Below, piece by piece: positions 54,587 through 64,000 of a stretch of DNA of 64,000 bases; the stretch's first letter is position 1, and each line of letters opens with the position of its first letter. Under the pieces are notes generated by a model, which saw only the letters and a list, made by a program, of their open reading frames with translations, was not told the DNA's origin and ran no database searches. The translations under genes were made by a program, and so were the position numbers. Where the stretch lies: positions 59,188,564-59,252,563 of the forward strand of contig OY979718.1 in the NCBI GenBank assembly GCA_963855995.1. The letters run 5' to 3'. Source of the DNA: Muricea muricata (lineage: Eukaryota > Cnidaria > Anthozoa > Malacalcyonacea > Plexauridae).

Positions 54587-55513
54587 TTGGACAACTATAG
54601 GCCAATTTCAATTCTTCCAGTAGTGACCAAACTTATGGAAAGGATTTTGTACGATCAAATATACGAGTATTTTGACCAACAGAATCTTTTTTCAAAACAT
54701 CAATTTGGTTTCAGGCCTTATCATTCTATTACTACAAAACTATTGGATTTTACGAACGAATGGTATGCCAACAAGGACCGTGGCCTTTATAGTCTAGTTG
54801 TATTTCTAGACTTAAAAAAGCATTCGATACAGTTAATCACAGAACATTGATAAGTAAACTTGAAATGTATGGTTTCGATTTGAAAGCGATATTTATCTAT
54901 TGAGTTGCTATCTGTCTCACCGAACACAAATTTGTCAATTGTCAAATGTTTACTCAGGGGAGAGAGAAGTTATTTGTGGCATTCCTCAAGGAAGCATTCT
55001 GAGCCCTCTCTTATTTCTCATCTATACAAATGATTTGCCAAACTGCCTTGAATGCACAACTCCTAGGATGTTTACTGACGATACAAACTTAACGGCAGTT
55101 GGTGAAACTTTGGAAGAAGTAACTGTAAGGGAGAGAACAGGTGTTGATATGGGGAATGTGCAGAAATGGCTGCGTGCAAACAAACTCAGTCTAAATATTG
55201 GAAAAAACTGAGTGTGTTTTAATGTGTGTCACGATATAAAACAAAGCACGCAGATACCCAATTACAACTCGAAAGTGATAATAAAATGGTAAAAAGAGTA
55301 AAAAATACCAAAGTTATTGGAGTTCAGTTGGACGAAAACTTGAATTGGGAAAAGCACATTGACTATATCTGCAGTAAAGTTTCATCAGGTATAAAAGCAA
55401 TTAAAAGGTTAAAGGAATTTGTTGATCAAAGCACCTTGATTAAAGTATATAATGCTCTAATTCAACCTTCGACTATTGCAGCGAAGTATGGGATTGTTTC
55501 AATAAAGGACTGA
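54587..55513 (+). pseudogene. Non-LTR retrotransposon reverse transcriptase, broken
   Basis: Three frames in series carry RT landmarks: NYRPISILPVVTKLMERIL, HQFGFRPYHSIT and a FLDLKK-like active-site strand, then GIPQGSILSPLLFLIYTNDL and MFTDDTNL (the YxDD/FADD position), and finally a thumb region with GVQLDENLNWEKHI. Frame shifts at about 54850 and 55213 and a stop near 55513 break it. The type is of the Jockey/CR1/L2 group. The 5' part (endonuclease) is absent. Confidence 0.85.
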
Positions 55514-55624
55514 GTGACCGTTTGCAGAAACTTCAAAATAGAGCGTGGTTAACGGTCTGGTCGCTGTAGTCTTTTCCAAAAATTTTTCTTTAAAATAAAA
55601 ACGAAAATTAGTGGAATCAATTAT

Positions 55625-55990
55625 TTACACTACGTGACCAACCATGAGCGAGTGGTCTAGTGGTAAACGGTGTGGGATGCCATACTAGGTTACTCGGGTT
55701 CAAATCTCGCTTAAGTCTCTGGACAAAGGTCGCAAAGCATGAGAATCTTTATACTCTCTTTCCGAAAATACCACGATGCAACTCTTGTTATGTTCTTTTC
55801 TCAGGGATAACACGAAATAATAAACGGACCCAAACTTGCAATGATATGAGTATCTTGTTTGAAAAGAACAAAACGAGACTTTAGAATAAAAAGAGTTTAG
55901 TTCGTAACCCGACATTTGACACCCTACACTCAAGTGTCTCGCTTCTTTCTTAACTCAACATTTGACACACCACAGTCAGGTGCCTCGATT
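55625..55990 (+). mobile_element. tRNA-derived SINE, copy 1
   Basis: The tRNA-like head has GAGCGAGTGGTCTAGTGG (A box) and GGGTTCAAATCTCGC (B box), followed by a body with CTCTTTCCGAAA...ACGGACCCAAACTTGCAATG. The same body occurs at 56160-56400 and 62510-62600. Confidence 0.75.
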
Positions 55991-56109
55991 CTTTCTTAAC
56001 CCGAAAAACATTGCAGTTCACTTTCTCAACCCACTACAGTCACGTGTTTGCAATGAGCCCCACCAAAGAACTTCGTTCTTTTGAATTGATTAAATCAATT
56101 CTTTACACT

Positions 56110-56400
56110 ATGTGACCAACCATGAGCGAGTGGTCTACTGGTAAACTGTTTGGGATGCTTTGCCGGTTAGTCTGGTTCAAATCTCGCTAAAGTCTTTGGA
56201 TAAAGGTATTTTTTATACTTTCTTTCCGAACTAAACACGAAGCAACTCGTGATATGCTGTTTTCGCAAAGAAAATACACAATAATTAATCAACGGACTCA
56301 AACTTGCAATGAAACTTATTTCTTGTTTGAAAAGAACGAAAAGACACTTAAGAGTAAAAAAGAGTCTCATTCGTTATCCTTCATTTGACACTCCAGAGTC
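56110..56400 (+). mobile_element. tRNA-derived SINE, copy 2
   Basis: Same head (GAGCGAGTGGTCTACTGG, GGTTCAAATCTCGC) and body (TTTCTTTCCGAAC..., CGGACTCAAACTTGCAATG), diverged from copy 1. It is followed by short ACATTTGACACTCCA repeats to ~56560. Confidence 0.7.
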
Positions 56401-56582
56401 AAGTGTCACGCTCCATTCCTAAACCAACAATTTGACACTGCAAAGGCAGGTGTTTCTCTTCTCTCGTACACCAACATTTCAACACTGTACCGCACACAAG
56501 TGTCTCGCTTCTTTCTTTTCCCGACATTTGACACTCCACAATCAAATGTCTTTTTCCCATCCTCGACAACGAATTTCGTTGT

Positions 56583-56662
56583 CTGCAGCGGGATTCGAAC
56601 TCGCCAGCAGATGCAAAACCGCACCCTTTCTGCTACCAATCACTGCGCTATCCCCCACGCCA
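56583..56662 (-). mobile_element. tRNA-like SINE head (minus strand)
   Basis: On the minus strand GATAGCGCAGTGATTGG resembles an A box and GAGTTCGAATCCCGC a B box, about 40 nt apart. It does not fold into a clean tRNA by eye, so it is taken as a tRNA-derived SINE. Confidence 0.55.
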
Positions 56663-56939
56663 CCGTGTCAACAGCGTGACGCAACAAAATCTAATCAAAT
56701 TTAAGTGTGCAATATATTTTCGTAACAAACTTATCAGGTTAAAGAAACCTTTCACTTGTCCGATTTGTCAAGCTTACAAGACACAACAACTCTCACGTAC
56801 ATCAAATACATATTATGGAAATGTGGCTTTATCCAGACACAGGCTTGTAGAAGATACCAATTAGAATGCCAAACTTTGGTAATTAGCTTATGTATTTGAC
56901 CAGTCTTAAATTATGTATATGTACATAATGACACAGGCA

Positions 56940-57360
56940 GTGAATGAATGAATGAATGATGGTTTATTATAAATATATGGCAGCCCGGAGGCTGAATTGC
57001 ATATTTACATATAGAGAATTAATTTACAGATTTCATGCTTGAATCAAGTTGAACAGACAATTATCAAACTTTAGGTAAAACTAAGTATATTTACAACGAC
57101 GAAGAATAATTATTTTTAATACAATTTACCATGATGATAAATGAGTTCCTACAACGTTTAGTTTTCCATTCTGGAATCTTAAAACGTTTATTTTTTGGTA
57201 AATTGTACGAAATGTTATTCAAAGTTGGAAGCAACTGTTTTTTTTCGTTATCATTAACGATGGAATTAAATCCATCAAGCCCATCAAGGAACACCGGGAC
57301 GGCATAAGTCAGGACAGATCTGATACACGTTATATAAAGAGAAGCAAGTCTTTCAATGAA
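56940..57360 (-). pseudogene. 3' end of a CR1/L2-like retrotransposon
   Basis: On the minus strand a frame reads ASLYITCIRSVLTYAVPVFL, the typical C-terminal stretch of these reverse transcriptases, and runs on to a stop at 57091. The 3' end is AATAAACCATC followed by four ATTC repeats (56942-56960), a microsatellite tail of the kind used by this group. Confidence 0.75.
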
Positions 57361-57739
57361 ACATTTGCTCTTTTCAATTGAGTGAGAAAATAAAATCGTT
57401 TCGAAGCCTCAGTTTTAATTGTGTCATTAATATGTTCGTTCCCCGCACTCTAAGTTTTTTTATAAATAAAAGATCCTCCTTAGTCGGTACACTTTGATCG
57501 TCACAACGGTGGCACACAAGATCAGACGTTATGTTCGTTAGGAACAAAACGCAGTTCCTTACACACTAGAAACATCCTCCTGATACGAGAGACGATGGAG
57601 TCACGATGAATCTTGTTTATCTTCTTATTAATAAAAGATATTACTCTTTAGTCGGTACAATTTGATCGACACACAAGAGGCACAAAATGTCAGATGACAT
57701 TGACGTTTGACACTGACTTCTGACGCCATATGCCCCGTT

Positions 57740-57865
57740 GTGTCGATCGAACTGCTCCGACTACGGAGGATGTTTTATCAATAAAAAGAAAAGCGCAAAG
57801 CATTCTGACTCCACCTTCTCTCGTTTCACGAGCATGTTTCTAGTGCGTAACGAGCGTTACGTTGT
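57740..57865 (+). repeat. Dispersed repeat with GGAGGATGTT, copy 1
   Basis: The stretch from TGTGTCGATCGAACTGCTCC to CTAGTGCGTAACGAGCG recurs at 63878-64000 with few changes. The motif GGAGGATGTT occurs again at 57906-58010 and throughout the satellite at 60150-61210. Confidence 0.75.
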
Positions 57866-58229
57866 TGTGTGGGTTAAAGTGTACTGACTACGGAGGATCT
57901 TTTATTAGATCTTTCATCGTTTCTCGTTTCAGGAGGATGTTTCTGGTGTTCAAGGAAATGAACTTCATCCAGTCCATATGTTTCGTCGTACCAAAACGAG
58001 GAGGATGTTTATTCAGTGGTAAAAAATTTGGAAAAACCACGTGATAAAGGGAGAAGAAGTGAAAAGATAAGTTGAAAGGAAAATTGAAGGACCTTGGCCT
58101 TTGCGAAACAGCTAAAAGAGGAAGGTAGGGCATTATAGCGACTAACTCCCACTATAGAGTCGGCGTAATTAAAGGTTTGGCCATGAGCTACAGTCCACAT
58201 TGCTTGTTACTTAAGCAATTGAACCGATC

Positions 58230-58740
58230 GTTATAGTTAATATACTCACCGGGCTCTTTCTACCACAATAGCTTCAAAAAGTGACTGATTTCCCTTTCCA
58301 CTGTCTGTTGACGGCGTGCGGCATGGCGGGCCATCACTAGCTATAGTTGCCTGTCCGACTTACCTGATTGACCTTCAACAATTTGCTATCTCATCCTATA
58401 TCTTCACTGTATAGGAAACTCACTGGGCTCTTTCTACCTCATTAGCTTCAAAGAGACTGATTTCTATCCACACTTGCTGCTGATGGCGTGCGGCATGGCG
58501 GGCCATCACTAGCTGTAGTCGCCTGTGGACTAACCGGATTAACTTTCAATACTTTGCTATCTCATCCTATATCTTCAACTTTATAGGAAACTCACTGGGC
58601 TCTTTCTACAACACTAGCTTCAACGTGACTGCTCGCTAGTAGCACTGTCTGTCGATGGCGTGCGGCAAGGCGGGCCATCACTAGCTATAGTCGCCTGTCG
58701 ACTTACCCGAATTGTCTTTCAGTTGTCAATTTCTTTGTTT
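58230..58740. repeat. Satellite of ~170-bp units (three copies)
   Basis: Units begin near 58245, 58418 and 58587. They share ACTCACTGGGCTCTTTCTAC and GGCATGGCGGGCCATCACTA, and the first two also TTTGCTATCTCATCCTATAT. Confidence 0.85.
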
Positions 58741-58879
58741 AAGTCACACCACCAAGAATCTAACAATCACACTTCAATTCATTTGAATTCATGCCCAAAT
58801 TCAAATTCAATCTACAAAGGACAACGAAAATACAATAACGCTCACATTCAGTCAAAAGTGACCGGAGATCCATCTAAGA

Positions 58880-59830
58880 TTTCCTGCCAGTCTGAATGAA
58901 ATTCGTTTCTAAATCGTGCGTGCATTATGCTGACACGACTGTGCCCTACCATCATCTGGTTTTCTGGTTTTTCGTCCTCTTTGATAGCTTTGCTGAACTG
59001 TTTCATGCAAGTTACCAGCTATGCATGCTTCATTGATATACTTCCAACCCTTTTTGGTACAAAGCACTTTTTTCCATGTTTTGTACGTGAGCAACGTTAT
59101 TTGATATATACTAAGGGTATATCAAACACAACACTCGTCACAGATTACTGTTGCACAGTAGCGCTCAAATTCATTTAAAATGACAAGACTTCCTGCCGGT
59201 AATAAATGAAATTCGTTTTTAATCGTACGTGTATGCGACACAACTGTGTCCTACCATCATATGGCTTGCTGGTTTTGCTCTCCTTTTAGTTCACTTTGCT
59301 GAACCGTTTCATTTAATGTTACCAACGACGTATGTGACACTGAGATGTACTCCCTGCCCTTTTTGGTACACAAAGCATATTTTCCATGTTTGGTACGTAC
59401 GTTAGCGACGTTATTTGATATATATTATGGGTATATAAAACACAACACTCGTCACAGATTACTGTTGCACATTAGCGCGCAAAATCATTCAAAAATGACA
59501 AAAGATCCGTCTAAGATTCCCTGCCAAGTGTGAATGAAATTCGTTTGTAAATCGTACTATTTATATAGACACAACTGTGCCCAACATTATATGACCAACT
59601 GGCTTACGCACCCTCTTTGGTTAGCTTTGCTGGAGAAATTAATTCCCGTTGAGAACTATGTATTTGTCATTGACAAACTTCCGTCCCTTTCCTACAAGAA
59701 CATTCTCGATCGTTGGTGCAAAAGGCTTCCTCCAGAAGTTTTCACAAAGAGCATGAAGGAGATGCAACTGCGATCTCCTTCCCGCACGAATGAATATCGT
59801 CTCTAAATCACACGTGTATGCCGACATAGG
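58880..59830. repeat. Diverged ~310-bp tandem repeat
   Basis: Three to four units share GAATGAAATTCGTTT...AATCGTACGTG, CCTACCATCATATGG-like and TTTGATATATACTAAGGGTA segments. Open frames in it are repeat translations with no domain. Confidence 0.7.
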
Positions 59831-60149
59831 TGTGCCGAACATCATAAAAAATCAACTACTGACACTCTCTACGACCCATCTTTCGTTCAGTTTTTCCTGA
59901 AGCGTTCTATACAAAGTTACCAACTTCCACATGTGTGTCATGAACGCTCTTTACTTTTGCTTCATTGTTTTGAAGAAAGATCAACTTGTAGAAATTCACC
60001 AACATTTGCTTACATACATATGCACCACATACATCATGCACAGTAGCTGCCTCTGATTCAGGACCACCGTAGACGTCAACATCTAACAATCGCTTTTCAG
60101 TTCCGGAGGATGTTCGTAATGTCGGGAAATGACTTGGTTCAATCAGCTA

Positions 60150-61210
60150 TAGGCGTCGGCTTTAACATCCTCCGTGCGACTATTAAAGCTACTGTTGCAA
60201 ATGCAATGATCATACGGAGGATGTTGTTGATGTAAATCACCAGCTTAAGTATAGAGAATTGATACTGGTTATATACAATTATGACCAACGGACAAATCGA
60301 ACGAAAATGAAGCCGGCTTTGAAACTCTCGCCTTTGGTTACAACTGCTTTCATGGCACGGAGGATGTTATTGATGCAGGAGGTTCAACTGAGTTACAAGT
60401 ACATTCATGGTTATGTACATGTATGACCATCGGACGAATCGAACGAAAATGAAACCTCTTTTGGAACTCTCGCCTTCGCTTGCAACTGCTTTCATGGCAC
60501 GGAGGATGTTATTGATGCAGGAGGCTCAACTGAGTTACAAGTGCATTCATGGTTATGTACATGTATGACCATCGGACAAATCGAACGAAAATGAAGCCCG
60601 CATTGGAACTCTCGACTTCGGTTGCAACTGCGTTCATCGCACGGAGGATGTTATTAGTGTAGCAAGTTCAACTGAGTTACAAGTACTTTCATGGTTATGT
60701 ACATGTATGACCATCGGATAAATCGAACAAAAATGAAGCCTCTTATGGAACTCTCGACTTCGGTTGCAACGCTTTCATCGCACGGAGGATGTTATTGGTG
60801 TACCAAGGTCCACTGAGTTACAAGTGCATTCATGGTTATGTACATGTATGACCATCGGACAAATCGAACGAAAATGAAGCCCGCATTGAAACTCTCGACT
60901 TCGGTTGCAACTGCGTTCATCGCACGGAGGATGTTATTGATGTAGCAAGCTCAACTGAGTTACAAGTACTTTTGTGGTTATGTACGTGTATGACCATGGA
61001 ACAAATCGAACGAAAATGAAGCCCGCAATTGAACTCTCGATTTCAGTTGCAAGTGCGTTCATCGCACGGAGGATGTTATTAGTGTAGCAAGTTGAACTGA
61101 GTTACAAGTGCATTCATGGTTATGTACATGTATGACCATCGGACAAATCGAACGAAAATGAAGCCTCTTATGGAACTCTCGACTTCGGTTGCAACTGCTT
61201 TCATGGCATG
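60150..61210. repeat. Satellite of ~141-bp units (about eight copies)
   Basis: Units start at the CGGAGGATGTTATT motif near 60358, 60498, 60642, 60783, 60924 and 61066, with diverged copies before. All share AACTGAGTTACAAGT, ATGGTTATGTACATGTATGA and ATCGAACGAAAATGAAGCC. Confidence 0.9.
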
Positions 61211-62290
61211 GAAGTATGACCATCGAATAGATCGAACTCAGTGGATCAGTCAGCCGACTGCAAAAAAACCAACATTCTTTTAGGAAAGAGCCATTGCTGC
61301 ACGAAAAATGTTGTCAATGCGAGAAACAATTTCTAAATGAATTTCATGGCATTCATTGTGAAAATTATGCACTTTTTTCTTAAAAGTCGAAATTTTTTTA
61401 TTGCGTGGTGTGCAACAACATTTAATTAACTGTAATTACTATTTTGGTTTCAGTGGTTTGTTAATTAACAATTATTCGCCGAAAGCGAAGTGATTATTAG
61501 TGACCACCATAATCACTGAGCCTGAGGCGAATAATTTCTTTAGTAAAACATGTATAAAATGCACATTGTAATTGTTAAAAAGGTAAAAAAAGTATTTAAT
61601 AAGTTATTTGCAGACGATCTATTACCTTAGCATTGTTTGACATCAAATGTTTTTTGACTTTGTATTGATGCAATGTTTCTTCATTTGTTAATTTAGGCAA
61701 AAGTCTAAAACATCAAAACGACTTTCATTGGAGGCGATTTTGAAAAAATGCCACTAAATAATGCTAGTAAATAATGCCTCATATTTACTGCTCAGGCAAC
61801 CAATGTTTTCATGCTTGAAAACCATTATTTACTAAAGAAATTATAGTAACAATACATATTTTAGTTTGATTATTTTTTTGTTTGTTTACTTTTGTGACGA
61901 ATATGATTGGAAGAAAACATTTGATCATGTTTTTTGTGGTATAAAGTGGCGGAAAACAACTGGTGTTTAGTCACTTCTTGCCCTGAAAATTGGCAAAGAA
62001 TAGGCGGGAAATTGGTTGGGACGAATTAAACAAATAGCATGGTTCACATTTGGTACGAATCTTTATTCCATCTATTTTAAACCTGGTAGAAAACGTTGTT
62101 AGGATGGACTTGATCACACGTGCGAGAATTGGAGTTTACGAGAATTCAGCAACGAGTGTTTGTATAAGAGTTTTGTCGACTATAAGGCGTATACTATATG
62201 AATATAAGTAATAAAATACAATTGTGATCAATTTCAAAAGAATTGGTTAAAAATAAACGATGGTGTATGTAAGAACCTTTCGTTAACGAA
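61211..62290. other. AT-rich sequence without recognised gene
   Basis: No gene. Short inverted pieces around 61480-61540 (CGAAAGCGAAGTGATTATTA and ATAATCACTGAGCCTGAGGC) are the only structure noted. Confidence 0.4.
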
Positions 62291-62394
62291 GTCATTGACG
62301 AAAACGCTGATTACAGCTGTTGTTTCGGAAAGAAGTAAACGCGGTACCCAGATCATAAATGCTAACACCCTTTTCGAACCAGTGGTGCAAGCTC

Positions 62395-62710
62395 TGCTAA
62401 TTCAACACTTTACGTGCTATGAACGATTGGTCTTGTGGTGCGGGCTTTGGTCAAGCGACGTTTTACAAACGGTTTGGCTTTTTCGTTTTCTTGTTGGATC
62501 AAGGTTACAAGGCAGAAGCCCTCTTTATGCTCTCTTTCCGAAACAAGGAAAATACGAAATAATTAACGGACCCAAACTTGCAATGAAATGAGTAGAGTAT
62601 CTTGTTTGAAAACAACAAAAAGATACTTTTGAATGAAAAGAGTCTCGCTTGTAAACCAGCATATGACACACCAGAGTCAAGTGTCTCGCTTCTTTCTTCA
62701 CCCAACTACA
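62395..62710 (+). mobile_element. tRNA-derived SINE, copy 3
   Basis: The body matches copies 1 and 2 (CTCTCTTTCCGAAACAAGG, TTAACGGACCCAAACTTGCA and a CCAGAGTCAAGTGTCTCGCT end). The head (CGATTGGTCTTGTGGTGCGG) is more diverged. A CGCTAACACCCTTTT-type repeat lies on both sides (62360, 62760). Confidence 0.65.
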
Positions 62711-62821
62711 ACTGTTATTTCCATTAATGGGGAGAGTGAAAGCGGCCCCCAGACCGTAAACGCTAACACCCTTTTGGGATAACAGCTGCAAGTTTACAAC
62801 AATGTATTACAACAATATTTT

Positions 62822-62912
62822 CAAGTGATATAGTGTTCACAGCGGGGTTCGAACTCGCACGTTTGTAGTTCCAAACCAACGCTCTAACCACTGCACTAAG
62901 CGTGCAATGGCG
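62822..62912 (-). mobile_element. tRNA-like SINE head (minus strand)
   Basis: On the minus strand TTAGTGCAGTGGTTAGAGCG fits an A box region and GAGTTCGAACCCCGCTG a B box about 30 nt later. It most resembles a tRNA pseudogene or SINE head; stems are imperfect by eye. Confidence 0.5.
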
Positions 62913-63329
62913 ATGGGTTGCTGAATCTAAATCAATTAAGCTGCACGATGTAGTGAATAAATTTCGTTAGTAAAAAGTGCTTTGTGTGGAATGAAGTATG
63001 GGCCTTTGTAGGCCAGATAGAAGTGGAAAGAAGGATCATAGCCACTATCGACAGACTTTACGTGTGCAAATTTTAAAGGTGGGGACGGGGCAAGGAATAA
63101 GAGTCCACATTGCTTGTTACTTGAGCGGCTTTAAGTATCACAGACGTGAAGAACTCAACGCTTTGTGACCGCATGGCGGGATGTTTTTTAAGTTGCTCAT
63201 GAAGATTCGTCTTATAATTTGTCACAGAATTTACAATAATTTAACGAATGACTCGTGAATACACATACCTGTTTAATGCTAAGATGCATTGATATTTATG
63301 TTACATGAAAAACTTACAGGACTTTAATG

Positions 63330-63500
63330 TATCCAGACAAAATCAATAATTTTCGTGCCACTACACAAGCATGAACCAGCGGTCCAGTAGGCACAGGATT
63401 TGGTTTGAATTACCACTGAGAAATTGCTACAAACTGTTGCAAATGTTTTTACTTGAAATGAAGTAAACAATTGGTTAAAGTCACTTCTTTATGTCGAACC
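63330..63500 (+). repeat. Fragment of the tRNA-like satellite unit
   Basis: AAAATCAATAATTTTCGTGC, ACACAAGCATGAACCAGCGG and CAATTGGTTAAAGTCA match the units of the 51-54 kb blocks and the fragment at 54500. Confidence 0.6.
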
Positions 63501-63877
63501 ACACAAGCAGGAGCAAGCACGATTTTTAGGGAAAGTGCTACTGTGATGTCTCCAAGTCGACAAGGGGTAGAAATAAGAATTACCTTACTTTTTATACATT
63601 TTACATAATTACGTCTGCTCGTCTACTAATAAGAAATATCATTATTAGGGGCAAAAATTCTTGGGAGAGGTGCTCAAAATTTCAGGAGATGTGTGAAGTG
63701 ATCCCTGCGGGGGTACGCACATCTCCTCGCCCCAAATGTTTGTTGTGAATGCCAAGTGAATTACCAGGTTTTAAATAAATTTTAAAAACTGGTTAAATAA
63801 TTTACATTGCATCCCCAAACACGAATGAATGGTGTAGTGGTAAACGGTTTGGGGCGTTACCTCTTGGTCTGGTGGAA

Positions 63878-64000
63878 ATCGTTGTGTCGATCGAACTGCT
63901 CCGACTACGGAAAATGTTTTATCAATAAGAAGAAAAGCACAAAGCATTCTGACTCCACCTTCTCTCGTTTCAGGAGGATGTTTCTAGTGCGTAACGAGCG
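63878..64000 (+). repeat. Dispersed repeat with GGAGGATGTT, copy 2 (cut by window end)
   Basis: Nearly identical to 57740-57865. Preceded at 63825 by GAATGGTGTAGTGGTAAACGG, an A-box-like SINE piece. Confidence 0.75.

Noticed and set aside
59534-59806. 90-codon plus-strand frame with varied composition
   Set aside because: It lies in the ~310-bp tandem repeat and the frame is not kept in the sister units.
58230-61210. CRISPR-like array
   Set aside because: Units are long, diverged and fully repeated, without short identical repeats and unique spacers; the context is an animal genome.

Overview
The window is animal nuclear DNA: split genes with GT-AG introns, TTAGGG-type repeats, tRNA-derived SINEs, Penelope-like and non-LTR retroelement debris, many small inverted-repeat elements and one Polinton/Maverick. 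A cnidarian-like invertebrate is my best guess, from overall style only; nothing in the sequence fixes the species.

Left part (1-23.3 kb). A minus-strand exon of an ERCC6/CSB-like DNA repair gene (359-670) runs toward the left edge and has one in-frame stop. Next comes a complete plus-strand LRCH-type gene (leucine-rich repeats plus calponin-homology domain). It has 19 coding exons from 4331 to 23196, joining in frame to 607 codons, and a possible alternative last exon that would swap the CH domain for a membrane anchor. Two nearly identical 2.7-kb non-autonomous hAT-like elements, each with a clean 8-bp target duplication, sit 204 bp before the start codon and 14 bp after exon 16. Several smaller MITEs fill the introns.

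Middle (23.3-31.8 kb). This is repeat-rich sequence with a poorly understood minus-strand gene (27308-30491) coding for a Ser/Glu-rich protein. Its frame holds together only if introns of 34 and 35 nt are removed.

Polinton (31798-45460). A 13.66-kb virus-like element has 1.49-kb terminal inverted repeats starting AG and a 6-bp AGCATC target duplication. It carries an integrase with chromodomain, penton-like minor capsid protein, pX/pVI-like basic protein, double-jelly-roll major capsid protein, adenovirus-type protease, packaging ATPase (broken), two conserved Polinton proteins, a DEDD/RNase H-like conserved protein and a small N-myristoylation-type protein. Next to the right repeat lies a 116-residue protein with Bcl-2 family BH3- and BH1-like motifs. 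Each terminal repeat carries an outward-facing helical gene and a zinc-finger gene. No protein-primed DNA polymerase B is present. A degenerate minisatellite fills the place after the protease and has replaced the protease C-terminus. The terminal repeats are nearly identical although the ATPase is broken, so the copy probably moved with help from an intact relative.

Right part (45.5-64 kb). Here lie a head-to-head pair of Penelope-like 3' ends, each with part of a hammerhead ribozyme core, a coiled-coil gene fragment and a possible Tudor exon. A duplicated block follows in which tRNA-like (pol III promoter-like) units repeat every ~147 bp and end in telomere-like repeats. Beyond it are broken non-LTR reverse transcriptases, tRNA-derived SINEs and three satellite families.
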